Shown piece after piece: positions 53,332 to 62,226 of a stretch of 64,000 bases of DNA. The translations under genes were made by a program, and so were the position numbers. Below the pieces are notes generated by a model. The model ran no database searches and had not been told where the DNA came from. It saw only the letters and a program-made list of their open reading frames with translations. Source of the DNA: HKCCE3408 sp039183205 (GTDB lineage Bacteria > Pseudomonadota > Alphaproteobacteria > Rhodobacterales > Rhodobacteraceae); assembly GCA_039183205.1 (NCBI GenBank), contig JBCDBR010000012.1:34414-98413 (forward strand), written 5' to 3'. Every line of letters starts with the position of its first letter. Within the stretch, counting starts at the first letter, position 1.

Positions 53332-53398
53332 TAAAAAGGTTGCCTTGTTAAGTAAGACCTGTCAAACTTTTTTTGGTTTCACGACTGCTGGAGGTGCC

Positions 53399-54208
53399 AT
53401 GTCGTCCGCCGCCAAAACGTTAGAGCTGCTGTCGTACTTCTCAGAGCTGCGGCCTGAGATCGGGCTGTCGCAACTCTGCCGGTTGGCGGGCCGCGACAAG
53501 GCAACGACACATCGACATCTGCAAGCCCTTGAAGAGGCTGGATTTGTCGAGCAAAATCCAAGCTCAAAAGCGTATCGACTTGGCCCCGCCCTGTTGCAGT
53601 TTGCGCAGGTGCGAGAACGAACGGTGCCGCGAAAGGCGGCTGTTGAGCAGCCCTTGAAACAGCTGGCCGAAGCCACGGGCGAAACGGTACATGTCGCCGT
53701 ATTATCCGGCACGACGCTTTATGCGTTGGAGCAGGTCGAATCGGTCAAGCACAGCACGCGCGTCTTGATCGATGTGCAGACCTTCCCGCTGCATGCGACC
53801 GCGTCGGGTCAATGCGCGTTGGCCTATGGGCCGGATGAACTGAATTCTCATGCACTGGCGAAACTCACCCGATTTACCGATGAAACCATCACCGATGCGG
53901 ACACGCTTTTGGCCGAGGTTGCCGCAGCAAAGGCGCGCGGTTTCGCCATTTGTTCGGGCGGTTTTGAAAGCGATGTGCACTCGATATCCGCGCCGGTCTT
54001 CGATCAGACCAACCTCTTTGCCGGTACGGTCACCGTCGCAGGCGTGGCCACCCGCATCACGCATCAGCTCGTCCAAACGATCTATGCCCATCTGGCAGAT
54101 GCCAGCCGCACAGTGACCCACAATTGGGGCGGCCGCCTTCCGCCTGACATCGAAGCCGCCTGGACGACCACGCTGTCCATGTCACCGGCATTGGAGCCCA
54201 CATCATGA
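53399..54208 (+). CDS. IclR family transcriptional regulator
   Basis: The 269-residue regulator has an N-terminal winged helix ('SAAKTLELLSYFSELRPEIGLSQL', 'RDKATTHRHLQALEEAGFVEQ') and a C-terminal effector domain with 'ETVHVAVLSGTTLYALEQVES', 'PLHATASGQCALAY' and 'ISAPVFDQTNLFAGTVTVAG'. GGAGGTG just before ATG 53399 fixes the start against a longer frame from 53279. It is divergent from tctCBA and overlaps the aminotransferase gene by ATGA. Confidence 0.9.
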   Translation: MSSAAKTLELLSYFSELRPEIGLSQLCRLAGRDKATTHRHLQALEEAGFVEQNPSSKAYRLGPALLQFAQVRERTVPRKAAVEQPLKQLAEATGETVHVAVLSGTTLYALEQVESVKHSTRVLIDVQTFPLHATASGQCALAYGPDELNSHALAKLTRFTDETITDADTLLAEVAAAKARGFAICSGGFESDVHSISAPVFDQTNLFAGTVTVAGVATRITHQLVQTIYAHLADASRTVTHNWGGRLPPDIEAAWTTTLSMSPALEPTS

Positions 54209-55548
54209 AAGACTCAAACTTCCTGAAGGAAAACAACGCCCGCTATTTGTGGCATCCGATGACCTCGCCCCAAGACAGCCGCGATCTGCCGCCGCGGATT
54301 ATCACCGGGTCCGAGGGCGTGCGCATCACCGATCTGGACGGGCACAGCGTCGTGGACGCCGTCGGCGGGCTGTGGAATGTGAACCTCGGCTATTCCTGCC
54401 AGCCGGTCAAAGATGCCATCGCTCGGCAACTCGACACCCTACCCTATTATTCGACCTTCCGCGGCTCCACCAATGACGCCGCCATTGAGCTGTCCTATGA
54501 ACTGGGCGAATTTTTTGCACCGGACGGCCTGAGCCGGGCATTTTTCACGTCCGGCGGGTCCGACTCGGTCGAGACAGCGCTGCGCTTGGCGCGGCAATAC
54601 CATAAACTCCGCGGGGAGCCGGGGCGGGTGAAATTCCTGTCGCTGAAAAAGGGTTATCACGGCACCCATATGGGCGGCGCATCTGTCAACGGAAACGCCA
54701 ATTTTCGCACCGCATATGAGCCGCTTTTGCCCGGCTGCTATCATATTCCCGCGCCGTACACCTACCGCAATCCGTTCAATGAAACAGACCCCGCCAAACT
54801 CGCCCAGCTTTGCGCCGCCGCCATGGAGGACGAGATCGCGTTTCAGGGCGCGAGCACGATTGCGGCTATGATTATGGAGCCGATCCTAGGTGCGGGCGGC
54901 GTGATCGTCCCGCATGACAGCTTTGGCCCGATGGTCCGCGAAATCTGTGACCGCCATGGCATCTTGCTGATCAACGATGAGGTCATTACAGCCTATGGTC
55001 GGACCGGTGCATGGTCCGGGGCGCGGCTTTGGGGCGTCCAGCCCGACATGATGTGCACCGCAAAGGCGATCACAAACGGCTATTTCCCGTTCGGAGCCGT
55101 CATGCTCGGCGAGAGAATGGTCGAGACCTTCGAAGACAATGCAAGCGCCAAGATCGGGCATGGCTATACCTATTCCGGGCACCCGGTCGGCGCCGCTGCA
55201 GCGCTTGCTTGTCTGGCGGAGACACAACGGCTCAACGTAGTCGAGAACGCCGCTGCGCGGGGCACACAGCTTTATGAAGGCTGCCTGGCATTGCAGGAGA
55301 AATACGATGTCATCGGGGATGTGCGCGGTGGACGCGGTTTGATGACCGGGATTGAAATGGTCAGCGACCCTGCCAGCAAAACACCCGCGCCGGAATTTGG
55401 TGTACATGTCCAGGATAAGGCCTATGAGGCCGGTGCGATGATCCGCGTCTCTGGCCCTAATATCCTTATGTCTCCGCCGCTGATCCTGACCGAGGCCGAT
55501 GTCAGAACGATCCTGTCGGCTCTGGATGCGGGCTTTGCCAGCCTTTAA
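54205..55548 (+). CDS. Class III PLP-dependent aminotransferase (omega-aminotransferase)
   Basis: A 447-residue enzyme with the class III layout: 'AVGGLWNVNLGYS', 'FFTSGGSDSVETALRLAR', 'YHGTHMGGASVNGN', 'D258' in 'LINDEVITAYGRTG' and PLP-lysine K287 in 'MCTAKAITNGYFP'. This group moves amino groups from amines or omega-amino acids to pyruvate or 2-oxoglutarate. Being translationally coupled to IclR and next to a TctC transporter and ALDH, it probably deaminates a compound that enters the catabolic pathway. Confidence 0.9.
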   Translation: MKDSNFLKENNARYLWHPMTSPQDSRDLPPRIITGSEGVRITDLDGHSVVDAVGGLWNVNLGYSCQPVKDAIARQLDTLPYYSTFRGSTNDAAIELSYELGEFFAPDGLSRAFFTSGGSDSVETALRLARQYHKLRGEPGRVKFLSLKKGYHGTHMGGASVNGNANFRTAYEPLLPGCYHIPAPYTYRNPFNETDPAKLAQLCAAAMEDEIAFQGASTIAAMIMEPILGAGGVIVPHDSFGPMVREICDRHGILLINDEVITAYGRTGAWSGARLWGVQPDMMCTAKAITNGYFPFGAVMLGERMVETFEDNASAKIGHGYTYSGHPVGAAAALACLAETQRLNVVENAAARGTQLYEGCLALQEKYDVIGDVRGGRGLMTGIEMVSDPASKTPAPEFGVHVQDKAYEAGAMIRVSGPNILMSPPLILTEADVRTILSALDAGFASL

Positions 55549-56088
55549 ACGGTGGTAAAACGCCGATCTGGGGGGGCGATCCCTTGTCGATGGCATGCGC
55601 AATCTGATGGACTTTGGTTGATTGGAATGCAGCCTTAGCGATCCAGCCGAGAGGATCGTTCCGTTGTGCTCGTTTGCGGCGTTCATCAAACGTGGCAATG
55701 GACATCAGAGGCGTGTTATCCCGAACCGTAATCAGGGCATGCCTTCGGTCCCTTTTGCGCCACCTTTCCGCGGCACTGTCATTGCTCGTCAGCTGTGCGA
55801 ACAGTGTCTGCTGGCAGCCTCTTTTTTACCGATTGCTACGGACGTTGCGAACGAGCACTTTGGATAGGACGCAATCGCATATCTCGATACTGCGATCAGA
55901 ACCGATCTGAGGCGCAATCCGCCGCGCCAAGATCGTCCAATCTGTGCTCTGTGTTGCCTTCAAAGATAGCCATGCGCTATCGGTATTGGGTTAGGATTGC
56001 TAAAAAATCGCGGCCCTTGCGTGTGTTGTGTCGCATAGTTCGAGAAAGCTGGCGGTTTTCCGAAGCGTAGAGGGAGAGGGTTAGGTCG
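55549..56088. other. Intergenic stretch of 540 bases, possible gene remnant
   Basis: No intact gene. Minus-strand fragments such as 'MSIATFDERRKRAQRNDPLG' keep a coding look but are broken and match nothing I recognise; plus-strand frames do not look coding. The right end, just before 56089, contains AGGGAGAGGG, the ribosome binding site of the Lrp gene. Confidence 0.4.
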
Positions 56089-56547
56089 ATGAGCCGCAGC
56101 CGGTTGGACGAACTGGACAGCTTTGATCGAACGTTGCTCGCGCTTTTGCGGCAGAATGCGCGCCAGACCGGTGACCAACTGTCTCAGCGGGTGGGTTTGT
56201 CGGCTGCTGCCTGCCTGCGCAGAGTGCAGCGGTTGCGCAAGATCGGCGCGATTGAGCGTGAAATCGCTGTGATATCACCGGAGTTTCAGGCGAACTCAAC
56301 GTCCATCATCGTCTTTCTCACCGTCAGCCGCCTGGACCCTAAGCGAAAGCAAACGCTGACGCGACGATTGCTCGCCTTTGAAGAAGTGGAGCGGATATTT
56401 TCAGTTACTGGGGCGGACGACTTTGTGCTCTTGGTGAAGTTTCCGTCGATGGCCGATTTCACCGATTTCGCCGATGAACATTTCTATCAACCGCCTATCG
56501 AAGGCTACGAAAGCACTGTCGTCTTGCGCGAATTCATTCGTGAGTAG
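56089..56547 (+). CDS. Lrp/AsnC family transcriptional regulator
   Basis: 152 residues: helix-turn-helix 'LDSFDRTLLALLRQNARQTGDQLSQRVGLSAAACLRRVQRL' in parts, then 'KIGAIEREIAVISPEFQ' and a RAM effector domain with 'VERIFSVTGADDFVLLVKFPSMADF'. The start follows AGGGAGAGGG. It shares strong similarity with the convergent regulator at 56712, so the two look like paralogues. Regulated genes cannot be told. Confidence 0.88.
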   Translation: MSRSRLDELDSFDRTLLALLRQNARQTGDQLSQRVGLSAAACLRRVQRLRKIGAIEREIAVISPEFQANSTSIIVFLTVSRLDPKRKQTLTRRLLAFEEVERIFSVTGADDFVLLVKFPSMADFTDFADEHFYQPPIEGYESTVVLREFIRE

Positions 56548-56711
56548 TGTTCAGAAATCGAAGCGCCAACCGTATTGTGCGACCACGCCACACGTTGTGT
56601 CTTCGATGGATCACGTCGTGTGTTGAAGCAGTCGGAGCTTGATAACCTATCCTCCAATCGTCTGTCCGCATTGCCCAATTCCCTCGTGATGACCTGCATG
56701 CCGCCAGCGAC

Positions 56712-57164
56712 CTAAGCTGCCGAATCTTTCGCCAGTTCCTTGAGCACTACAAGGCTCAGAAACCCATCGACGGGCGGCTGAAACAGGTATGTGTCGGCAA
56801 AGTCGGAAAACGCCTCCATCGACGCGCAGTTTAAAAACAGCACGACGTCTTCTTCTCCGGTGACCGACCAGACGCGTTCGACATCGGGGTGTTTGCTAAA
56901 CCGATTCATCAACGTTCCAATTCGCTTCAGATTGTGAGGATCAAAACGAACCAAGACGAAAATCTCGGTACCTTTGCGCTTGTAGATCGGGTTGATCACC
57001 GCAACCTCGCGCGCGATAGCCCCAATTTTTCGCAGACGTTGAAGGCGGCGGAGGCACGCGGCCGATGACAACCCAATGGCTTCGGATAATTCGTCTCCGG
57101 TCCGGCGTGCATCGACTTCCATCAGGTCCAGGATTTTTCGGTCGAAGCCATCAAGTTCTTCCAT
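56712..57164 (-). CDS. Lrp/AsnC family transcriptional regulator (paralogue)
   Basis: 150 residues: 'MEELDGFDRKILDLMEVDAR', helix-turn-helix 'GDELSEAIGLSSAACLRRLQRLRK' in parts, and the RAM domain 'DVERVWSVTGEEDVVLFLNC'. The ATG at 57164 is preferred over an upstream in-frame start since Lrp proteins begin close to 'LDxxDRKIL'. It is convergent with the Lrp gene at 56089 and divergent from the DUF1127 gene. Confidence 0.88.
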   Translation of the reverse strand: MEELDGFDRKILDLMEVDARRTGDELSEAIGLSSAACLRRLQRLRKIGAIAREVAVINPIYKRKGTEIFVLVRFDPHNLKRIGTLMNRFSKHPDVERVWSVTGEEDVVLFLNCASMEAFSDFADTYLFQPPVDGFLSLVVLKELAKDSAA

Positions 57165-57258
57165 GCCGTGTGCCCCAAATCTTCCAGTTGCGAAGTTCTC
57201 GCACGAAACCGAGAAAAATGCGAAACGCTCGTGCCAAACGCGATACATTCGCTACCAC

Positions 57259-57307
57259 CTCGTGAACGTCCGCCCCTAAAACGGGAACAGGTTCACGAGA
57301 TGAACCT
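57259..57307. promoter_or_regulatory. Nested inverted repeats upstream of the DUF1127 gene
   Basis: CTCGTGAAC (57259-57267) is inverted as GTTCACGAG (57291-57299), and AGGTTCA (57289-57295) with TGAACCT (57301-57307) forms a second palindrome with a 5-base spacer. The latter has the same GGTTCA-N5-TGAACC core as the IclR-linked site at 53306. It lies between a divergent Lrp gene and the DUF1127/STAS pair, suggesting an operator. Confidence 0.45.
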
Positions 57308-57400
57308 CATCAGAAATCGGAACATGCATGGGGCGTTGCCCTGAGGCTTGTCGTGGCATGGCTATGCAGCGGCTTAGGTCCCTACGGATTGGAAAAGGAC

Positions 57401-57769
57401 ATGGACATAAAGACGTACACCCCCACAATCGGTGCGACATTGCGCCAAGGGCGAACGGAAATCCGACGGCTCATGAGGGCTTCCAGGAACGTGTTCGCCA
57501 GCTGGACCGGTCCCGCGTTTCGGCGAATGCGTGACGCGATCCTTTCGGTATTCAGGGGAATAACAGACGACCGTAGGAACCGGCTGGTCTTTAGAGAATT
57601 GAACCGCATGAGTGATTACGAACTCGCTGATATCGGGCTCTCTAGATCAGACTTAACTTTGGACGGGTTGGCTATCGCGGGCTCCAAGCGCGCGCGAAAG
57701 CAAGATGCGGTGGCTAAGGAAATCGCGTCCTTAAGCCGTCGCAATGGGGCGATAGGCAATGGAGATTAG
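57401..57769 (+). CDS. DUF1127 domain protein with extended N-terminus
   Basis: 122 residues. The C-terminal part 'RLVFRELNRMSDYELADIGL' and 'SRSDL' is the DUF1127 motif (usually 40-60 residues); about 75 residues of basic sequence precede it. Small DUF1127 proteins in alphaproteobacteria have been linked to RNA turnover and nutrient adaptation. The start at 57401 follows AAAAGG. Its stop lies 11 bases inside the STAS gene. Confidence 0.75.
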   Translation: MDIKTYTPTIGATLRQGRTEIRRLMRASRNVFASWTGPAFRRMRDAILSVFRGITDDRRNRLVFRELNRMSDYELADIGLSRSDLTLDGLAIAGSKRARKQDAVAKEIASLSRRNGAIGNGD

Positions 57770-58127
57770 CATCGAGAATGCCGGACCTTTCACCCGTGTG
57801 AGACTATACGGACGGCTCGACGGCAAAGGCATGGGGTCGATCTATGATACGATTGTCGGACTTGGATCATTGGGGCCTGGCAAGCTCATCGTAAACCTAA
57901 GTGATGTCGATCAAGCAACGCGGGCAGGAACGAGAGCATTGATTATTGCCGCCAAGATGCGCCATACGCGAATTGGCGAGAAACTCGTGATTGAGGATGC
58001 GTCTCCCGAAATCGCAGCCGTCCTTAAGGGTTCCGGCGTCGATCACTTCATCGAGGTTACGATACGCTCAGAGCTTCAATCGCATGTCGCGGCATGGTCT
58101 CCTCGCTTTCTTCGGGTGACAAAATGA
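57759..58127 (+). CDS. STAS domain (anti-sigma factor antagonist-like) protein
   Basis: 122 residues with STAS features: 'VRLYGRLDGKGMGSIYDTI', 'KLIVNLSDVDQATRAGTRALI' and 'KLVIEDASPEIAAVLKGSGVDHFIEV'. Where SpoIIAA has the phosphorylated Ser, this protein has 'QATRAGTR', so a Thr is the nearest candidate. No kinase or sigma factor lies nearby. It overlaps the DUF1127 gene, so the two are co-translated. Confidence 0.75.
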   Translation: MEISIENAGPFTRVRLYGRLDGKGMGSIYDTIVGLGSLGPGKLIVNLSDVDQATRAGTRALIIAAKMRHTRIGEKLVIEDASPEIAAVLKGSGVDHFIEVTIRSELQSHVAAWSPRFLRVTK

Positions 58128-58469
58128 GCACAGAGCGGTCGTTGGCTGACGTGAAACCAACGACCGCTTTGTCCCGGAAAGATGCCTTTTGAGGGCGATG
58201 TGTCGACCCAGTGAAATTGTGCTCGCATTGCGGAGGCCATTTGCAGAGACGTCACCAAACTGCGCCTGATTCCGAACTGCTGTCGTCAATCCGACCGACA
58301 TCGGAGTTTTCCGTCTGAAAAAGATAAACACCGTTCCTCCTGCAATCCTTACGCACGGTTTGCAAAGATCTTTTTTCGAAATGAAAATGCGTTCTGCTTA
58401 ACCTTTACAACTGTAAAGTGAACGATCACCGTGGAACCGATAGGTATCTGGTATCTTGGGGTTCTTTTT
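58128..58469. other. Intergenic region of about 340 bases
   Basis: No coding frame I can defend. The central part is AT-richer than the surroundings, consistent with the promoter of the VPLPA-CTERM gene that follows. In-frame ATG 58431 lies inside this stretch but precedes the signal peptide with poorly hydrophobic residues, so the later start was preferred. Confidence 0.4.
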
Positions 58470-59132
58470 ATGAAACTAGCAAAACTTTTTGCCGTTGCGC
58501 TGATTGCGATGACGTGCTCCGGTGCGCAGGCGGCAACGTTCAATCTCGATTACGATCCGTTTGTGAATATTACCGTAGAGGCAACGGAGACCTCGGCGGC
58601 GGGCGTCTTCAGCATCGACAGCGCCGAATTGATCAGCATCGACGGCAACGGAGTTTCCTTTCCGTTCTTTGCCGCACAGGTCTTCTCTGTGGCGTCGTTG
58701 GCAGAAAGCGGTATCGTCGGAGGTCAGGCGACGTTTGCGTCAGACGGCTCTTTCATAGACGCTGGGTTCTGTTTTACTTTGAACGGCGGCGGGTCTTGCG
58801 CGTCACCTGGCGTCGAGTTTTTCACGCTCATAAATGTACCGAACCCGCCAGCGGTTGGTGGGAATCGGTTCTTAAGCTCAGCCGCTTCAATTCTTCAGGC
58901 CGAGGAAGTTTTCGACCCCGGTGATTTCACTGTCGCACTAATCAGCGGCGGTGGCCAAACTGGCGGTGGCGGCCAGACTAGCGGTGGCGGCCAGACCGGC
59001 GGCGGGGGCCAGACTGGCGGCGGCGGCCAGACCGGCGGCGGGGGGGCAGTGGCTCCAGTTCCGTTGCCAGCCGGACTTTGGTTCATGATGGCTGGCCTTG
59101 TTAGCTTGGCAGGACTTCGCCGTCGCAGCTGA
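58470..59132 (+). CDS. VPLPA-CTERM surface protein with Gly-Gln repeat linker
   Basis: 220 residues: signal peptide (1-22, ending 'GAQAAT'), an acidic beta-rich domain to about 155, a Gly-Gln-Thr repeat linker and a C-terminal signal 'PVPLPAGLWFMMAGL' plus 'RRRS'. The tail is the VPLPA-CTERM exosortase target. The linker would hold the domain away from the cell surface. A second protein of this kind is at 12883. ATG 58470 fits the signal peptide best. Confidence 0.82.
   Translation: MKLAKLFAVALIAMTCSGAQAATFNLDYDPFVNITVEATETSAAGVFSIDSAELISIDGNGVSFPFFAAQVFSVASLAESGIVGGQATFASDGSFIDAGFCFTLNGGGSCASPGVEFFTLINVPNPPAVGGNRFLSSAASILQAEEVFDPGDFTVALISGGGQTGGGGQTSGGGQTGGGGQTGGGGQTGGGGAVAPVPLPAGLWFMMAGLVSLAGLRRRS
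58947..59045 (+). repeat. In-gene 18-base tandem repeat (GGGGQT units)
   Basis: Five degenerate 18-base units of the type GGC-GGT-GGC-GGC-CAG-ACT encode repeated Gly4-Gln-Thr with one Ser variation. It falls in the linker before the sorting motif. Copy number is likely to vary between strains by slippage, which would change linker length without breaking the frame. Confidence 0.85.
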
Positions 59133-59718
59133 AGATATGGCGTCCGATTGCGGAACCATCTATGAAGTTCGCGCTCTTCAAACACGGCGCAAGTTTCGAA
59201 TGGACTCTGGGTCCGAATACTCGTCATTTCGAAAGAGCGGTCATTCGCGCAGCCCCAGTGAACGGCAGGTTTGTCCGCGCACCGGACTTTGCCCCATAGC
59301 GCCTTTGCGCGGCAAAACCGGTCAGTTATGCGTATGCGTCTTGGTCCAAGGATTTTGGCGCGACCGGCGCGGTTGAGATGTAGACCATGACCGGTTTGCC
59401 GGCCCCGACAGGCTTTCCCGTCTCCTCGATTTTCCCGCCACCGCTGCGTCGGTCGGGGCGCCAATAGGTGTCTAAGGTACAAATGGTCACGCGCGTGTCG
59501 AATGGCAATCGCAATCCCCTGGCGGCAAACATACTTGCGAGCCATTTCAAGGCAGCAGCGATTTTTTTAAGCCCCGTCCCCGACCAAATGCAGTTGAGAC
59601 CTACAGCCCAAAAACCTGGCCGAAGGGTGGTGTCTTGGGCGCGTGCGATGCGCCGTTGCGTGGGTGCTCTTTGGGCGAGGATTGAGGCGGTTTGCGATCC
59701 CGTGTAGCCTTCTGCACG
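59133..59718. other. Intergenic stretch of 586 bases without a supported gene
   Basis: Open frames on both strands (for example a 74-codon minus-strand frame at 59326-59550 containing 'EETGKPVGAGKPVMVYIS') lack a family match and a clear ribosome binding site. The minus-strand frame could be a short hypothetical gene, but I do not call it. Confidence 0.35.
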
Positions 59719-60153
59719 ATGGCACAGATGTCGATGTCAAACGCCAAGGTTGCGGCGGTTTTTGCGCAGTTTTCCCAAGCGGTGCGCCCGGGATTGCTCC
59801 GCCTGCGCGATCTGATCTTTGACACTGCGGCGACAACGCCTGGTGTCGGCGCGCTCGAAGAAACCTTGAAATGGGGCCAGCCTGCCTATCTGACGCCGCA
59901 GACCAAATCCGGCACAACGATCCGGTTGGGTGTGCCAAAAACGGGTGGGTTCGCGCTTTATGTCCATTGCCAAACCTCGATTATCGCGGAGGCGCGGGCG
60001 CTATTTTCCGATACGCTGCGATATGAAGGCAACCGCGCCATTCACTTTGACACAAGATCCGCGTTGCCGACGGATGTCCTCCGTCTCGTGATTGCTCGGG
60101 CACTGACCTATCATCTGCAAAATGACGCCATGGCTCTAAGCCCGGCCAGGTGA
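59719..60153 (+). CDS. DUF1801 (YdhG-like) domain protein
   Basis: 144 residues matching the DUF1801 fold: 'LRDLIFDTAATTPGVGALEETLKWGQPAYLT', 'GTTIRLGVPKTGGFALYVHCQT' and 'LRYEGNRAIHFDTRSALP'. These small alpha/beta proteins are uncharacterised, sometimes tied to metal or nucleotide binding. ATG 59719 and ATG 59728 are both possible. No clear operon partner. Confidence 0.75.
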   Translation: MAQMSMSNAKVAAVFAQFSQAVRPGLLRLRDLIFDTAATTPGVGALEETLKWGQPAYLTPQTKSGTTIRLGVPKTGGFALYVHCQTSIIAEARALFSDTLRYEGNRAIHFDTRSALPTDVLRLVIARALTYHLQNDAMALSPAR

Positions 60154-60480
60154 CCGAGAAACCGGCTTAGTTGCGGGCAATGGCCTCTGCGGCGATTGTA
60201 ATACGGAGAGAGCCACGACCGATACGGACATCTTGGCCGGTCGCCGCAATGCGGATCGAACCACGAGGCGCAGGTTGGCGCGCACGCAGTCAAGGGCCGT
60301 TGTGTCGGAAAGCAAAAGGCTCAGATCAGGCGCGAAACGGCAAACGCCTTTCGGACCGGCTCAGGAAAGATGATGTGGGGACACGGACATCGAGGCGGCG
60401 CAGGCGCGGTCTGGTCCTCAGCGGCGTTGGAACAAAAAGACCAGGGCGGAGGAAGGCCATGGCGCGCCCATGGTTTGCGC
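60154..60480. other. Intergenic stretch of about 330 bases
   Basis: I see no coding frame, RNA or terminator signature that I would defend. It separates the DUF1801 gene from the convergent HIT gene. Confidence 0.35.
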
Positions 60481-60945
60481 TTAGGCGCGCTCCTCCAATA
60501 GGCCCTTTGCGATGGCCTCTGCCGTCTTGCGCAGCGCCTGTGGTGCTGGTTGCGGGCGTGGGGCCCAGGTCAGGTCCGTATTTGTGATATAGCGGCGGGA
60601 GGTAACATCGGTCTTTTCATGCATCGGCACCAGATGCGCATGAACATGCGGGATATCTCCGCCGGTGAACATGAACGCCACGCGCTCAACCGAGTAGAGG
60701 CGCTTTTGGACGCGCGCGATCCGCTGACCGAGCTGCAAGATCTGCGTGCCCAGTGCAGGCGGAAGGTCTTCGAAGGTCGCGATATGCTGGATCGGAATGA
60801 TCTGCACATGGCCCTCGCGGATCGGTCCGGTATCGAGGAACGCCAAGAGCTCCGCGTCGCGAAACACCTCGTGCACGGCAACCTCGCCCGCAGCGATACG
60901 GCAGAAAAGACATGCCTCGGTGGAAATCGCATGTGCTCGGGTCAT
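60481..60945 (-). CDS. HIT family nucleotide hydrolase
   Basis: 154 residues with the histidine triad 'HVHAHLVP' and upstream 'CLFCRIAAGEVAVHEVF' and 'GHVQIIPIQHIATFEDL'. The first cysteine pair could bind zinc as in HINT-type proteins. HIT enzymes hydrolyse nucleoside phosphoramidates or diadenosine polyphosphates. ATG 60945 is chosen; the longer upstream frame lacks similarity. Confidence 0.85.
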   Translation of the reverse strand: MTRAHAISTEACLFCRIAAGEVAVHEVFRDAELLAFLDTGPIREGHVQIIPIQHIATFEDLPPALGTQILQLGQRIARVQKRLYSVERVAFMFTGGDIPHVHAHLVPMHEKTDVTSRRYITNTDLTWAPRPQPAPQALRKTAEAIAKGLLEERA

Positions 60946-61092
60946 GTCCAAACCGATAGCAGAGCTTTGCGTCAAGGGCATCCCAGCCCGTCCCGCCACG
61001 ATGCTGCCAGGGGTCGCAATGGGTCCTTTGGGACAAAGCCGCAATACCGAACGCGTCCTTGCCCTCGCCCGACCGCATCCAGACGGAAACAC

Positions 61093-61431
61093 GTGCGCAT
61101 TCACGGCGCGCGGCTGCGGCACGCCATTATCGTTTGCAACGTCTATACCGACCGGAATGGCATCACGACGGACCGGATGATTGGCCTCGTTTCATCGCCC
61201 TTGTTGGATCGGAGGCGCGAATTTGTGACGTGGCGTGAGACGAAAGAAGATGATCGCCATCTCAAAATCGAACGCGGTGCCGCGTTGAACCAGCCGGTTA
61301 AGACCGATCCTGGCCGTCGGTCTGTGCTGATCAAAGGCTGGGAACCGACCGCGGCCCCCCGCCCTTCGGCATATGGCCGCTATGGTGCGCTGTTCGATTT
61401 CGCGACTATCTTAGCATCTGAAACTTCTTAG
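61093..61431 (+). CDS. Hypothetical protein, 112 residues
   Basis: The frame from GTG 61093 to TAG 61431 has typical third-position G/C use. It includes 'AIIVCNVYTDRNGITTDRMIGL' in part and 'SVLIKGWEPTAAPRPSAYGRYG'. No family is recognised and the start is uncertain. It precedes the SDR gene on the same strand. Confidence 0.4.
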   Translation: MRIHGARLRHAIIVCNVYTDRNGITTDRMIGLVSSPLLDRRREFVTWRETKEDDRHLKIERGAALNQPVKTDPGRRSVLIKGWEPTAAPRPSAYGRYGALFDFATILASETS

Positions 61432-61500
61432 GGCTTTTTTGCCCCCGCAACGGGGCATATTTACGTACATATTGGGCGACCGATAACCGCGCGGGTGAAC

Positions 61501-62226
61501 ATGGCGAGAACACTTCTATTGACCGGCGCAAGCCGCGGCATCGGCCATGCCACCGTGAAAAAGTTCTCGCGGGAAGGCTGGCGCGTGCTGACCTGCTCGC
61601 GCCAAGCGTTCAATGCCAATTGCCCCTGGCCGGGCGGCGCCGAAGATCACATTCAAATCGACCTGTCCGATCCGGCAGATATCATCAACGCCGTCGAAGC
61701 TATTCGCGACCGGTTAGACGGGCCGCTGCATGGTTTGGTCAACAATGCCGGTATTTCGCCAAAAGGACCCGGCGGCGCCCGGCTGAACACGATCGACACC
61801 GACCTGATGGATTGGGGGCGCGTGTTCCACGTCAATTTCTTTGCCCCGGTTGTTCTGTCGCGCGGTCTCAAGGATGAATTGGTGGCCGCACAAGGCTCGA
61901 TTGTGAATGTCACGTCAATCGCAGGCTCACGCGTGCATCCCTTTGCCGGCGCGGCCTATGCCACGTCGAAGGCGGCCTTGGCGGCGCTCACGCGCGAAAT
62001 GGCGCATGATTTCGGGCCGTTAGGCGTGCGCGTGAATGCGATAGCACCCGGCGAGATCGCAACATCGATCCTCTCACCCGGGACCGAGAAGATCGTCGAG
62101 ACACTGCCGATGAAACGGATGGGCAGCACCGATGAGGTGGCCGATGTCATCTATTTTTTGTGCTCTGGCGCCTCGTCCTATGTCAACGGCACGGAGATCG
62201 AGATCAACGGCGGCCAGCACGTCTGA
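61501..62226 (+). CDS. Short-chain dehydrogenase/reductase
   Basis: 241 residues with the classical SDR motifs: 'TGASRGIG' (NAD(P) binding), 'NNAGIS', 'S...YATSK' active-site Ser-Tyr-Lys, and the 'AIAPGEIATSI' and 'YVNGTEIEINGGQHV' C-terminal elements. The ATG 61501 is taken; GTG 61495 is an alternative. It is next to ntrX, convergent, with 12 bases between stops. Substrate unknown. Confidence 0.9.
   Translation: MARTLLLTGASRGIGHATVKKFSREGWRVLTCSRQAFNANCPWPGGAEDHIQIDLSDPADIINAVEAIRDRLDGPLHGLVNNAGISPKGPGGARLNTIDTDLMDWGRVFHVNFFAPVVLSRGLKDELVAAQGSIVNVTSIAGSRVHPFAGAAYATSKAALAALTREMAHDFGPLGVRVNAIAPGEIATSILSPGTEKIVETLPMKRMGSTDEVADVIYFLCSGASSYVNGTEIEINGGQHV

Noticed and set aside
58947..59045. Possible CRISPR-like repeat
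   Set aside because: Units are contiguous, in-frame and without spacers; they encode a Gly-Gln linker.
61436..61458. Terminator after the 61093 gene (GCCCC...GGGGC hairpin)
   Set aside because: The stem is only five base pairs, and the T-run precedes rather than follows it on the plus strand. Support is too weak to list.
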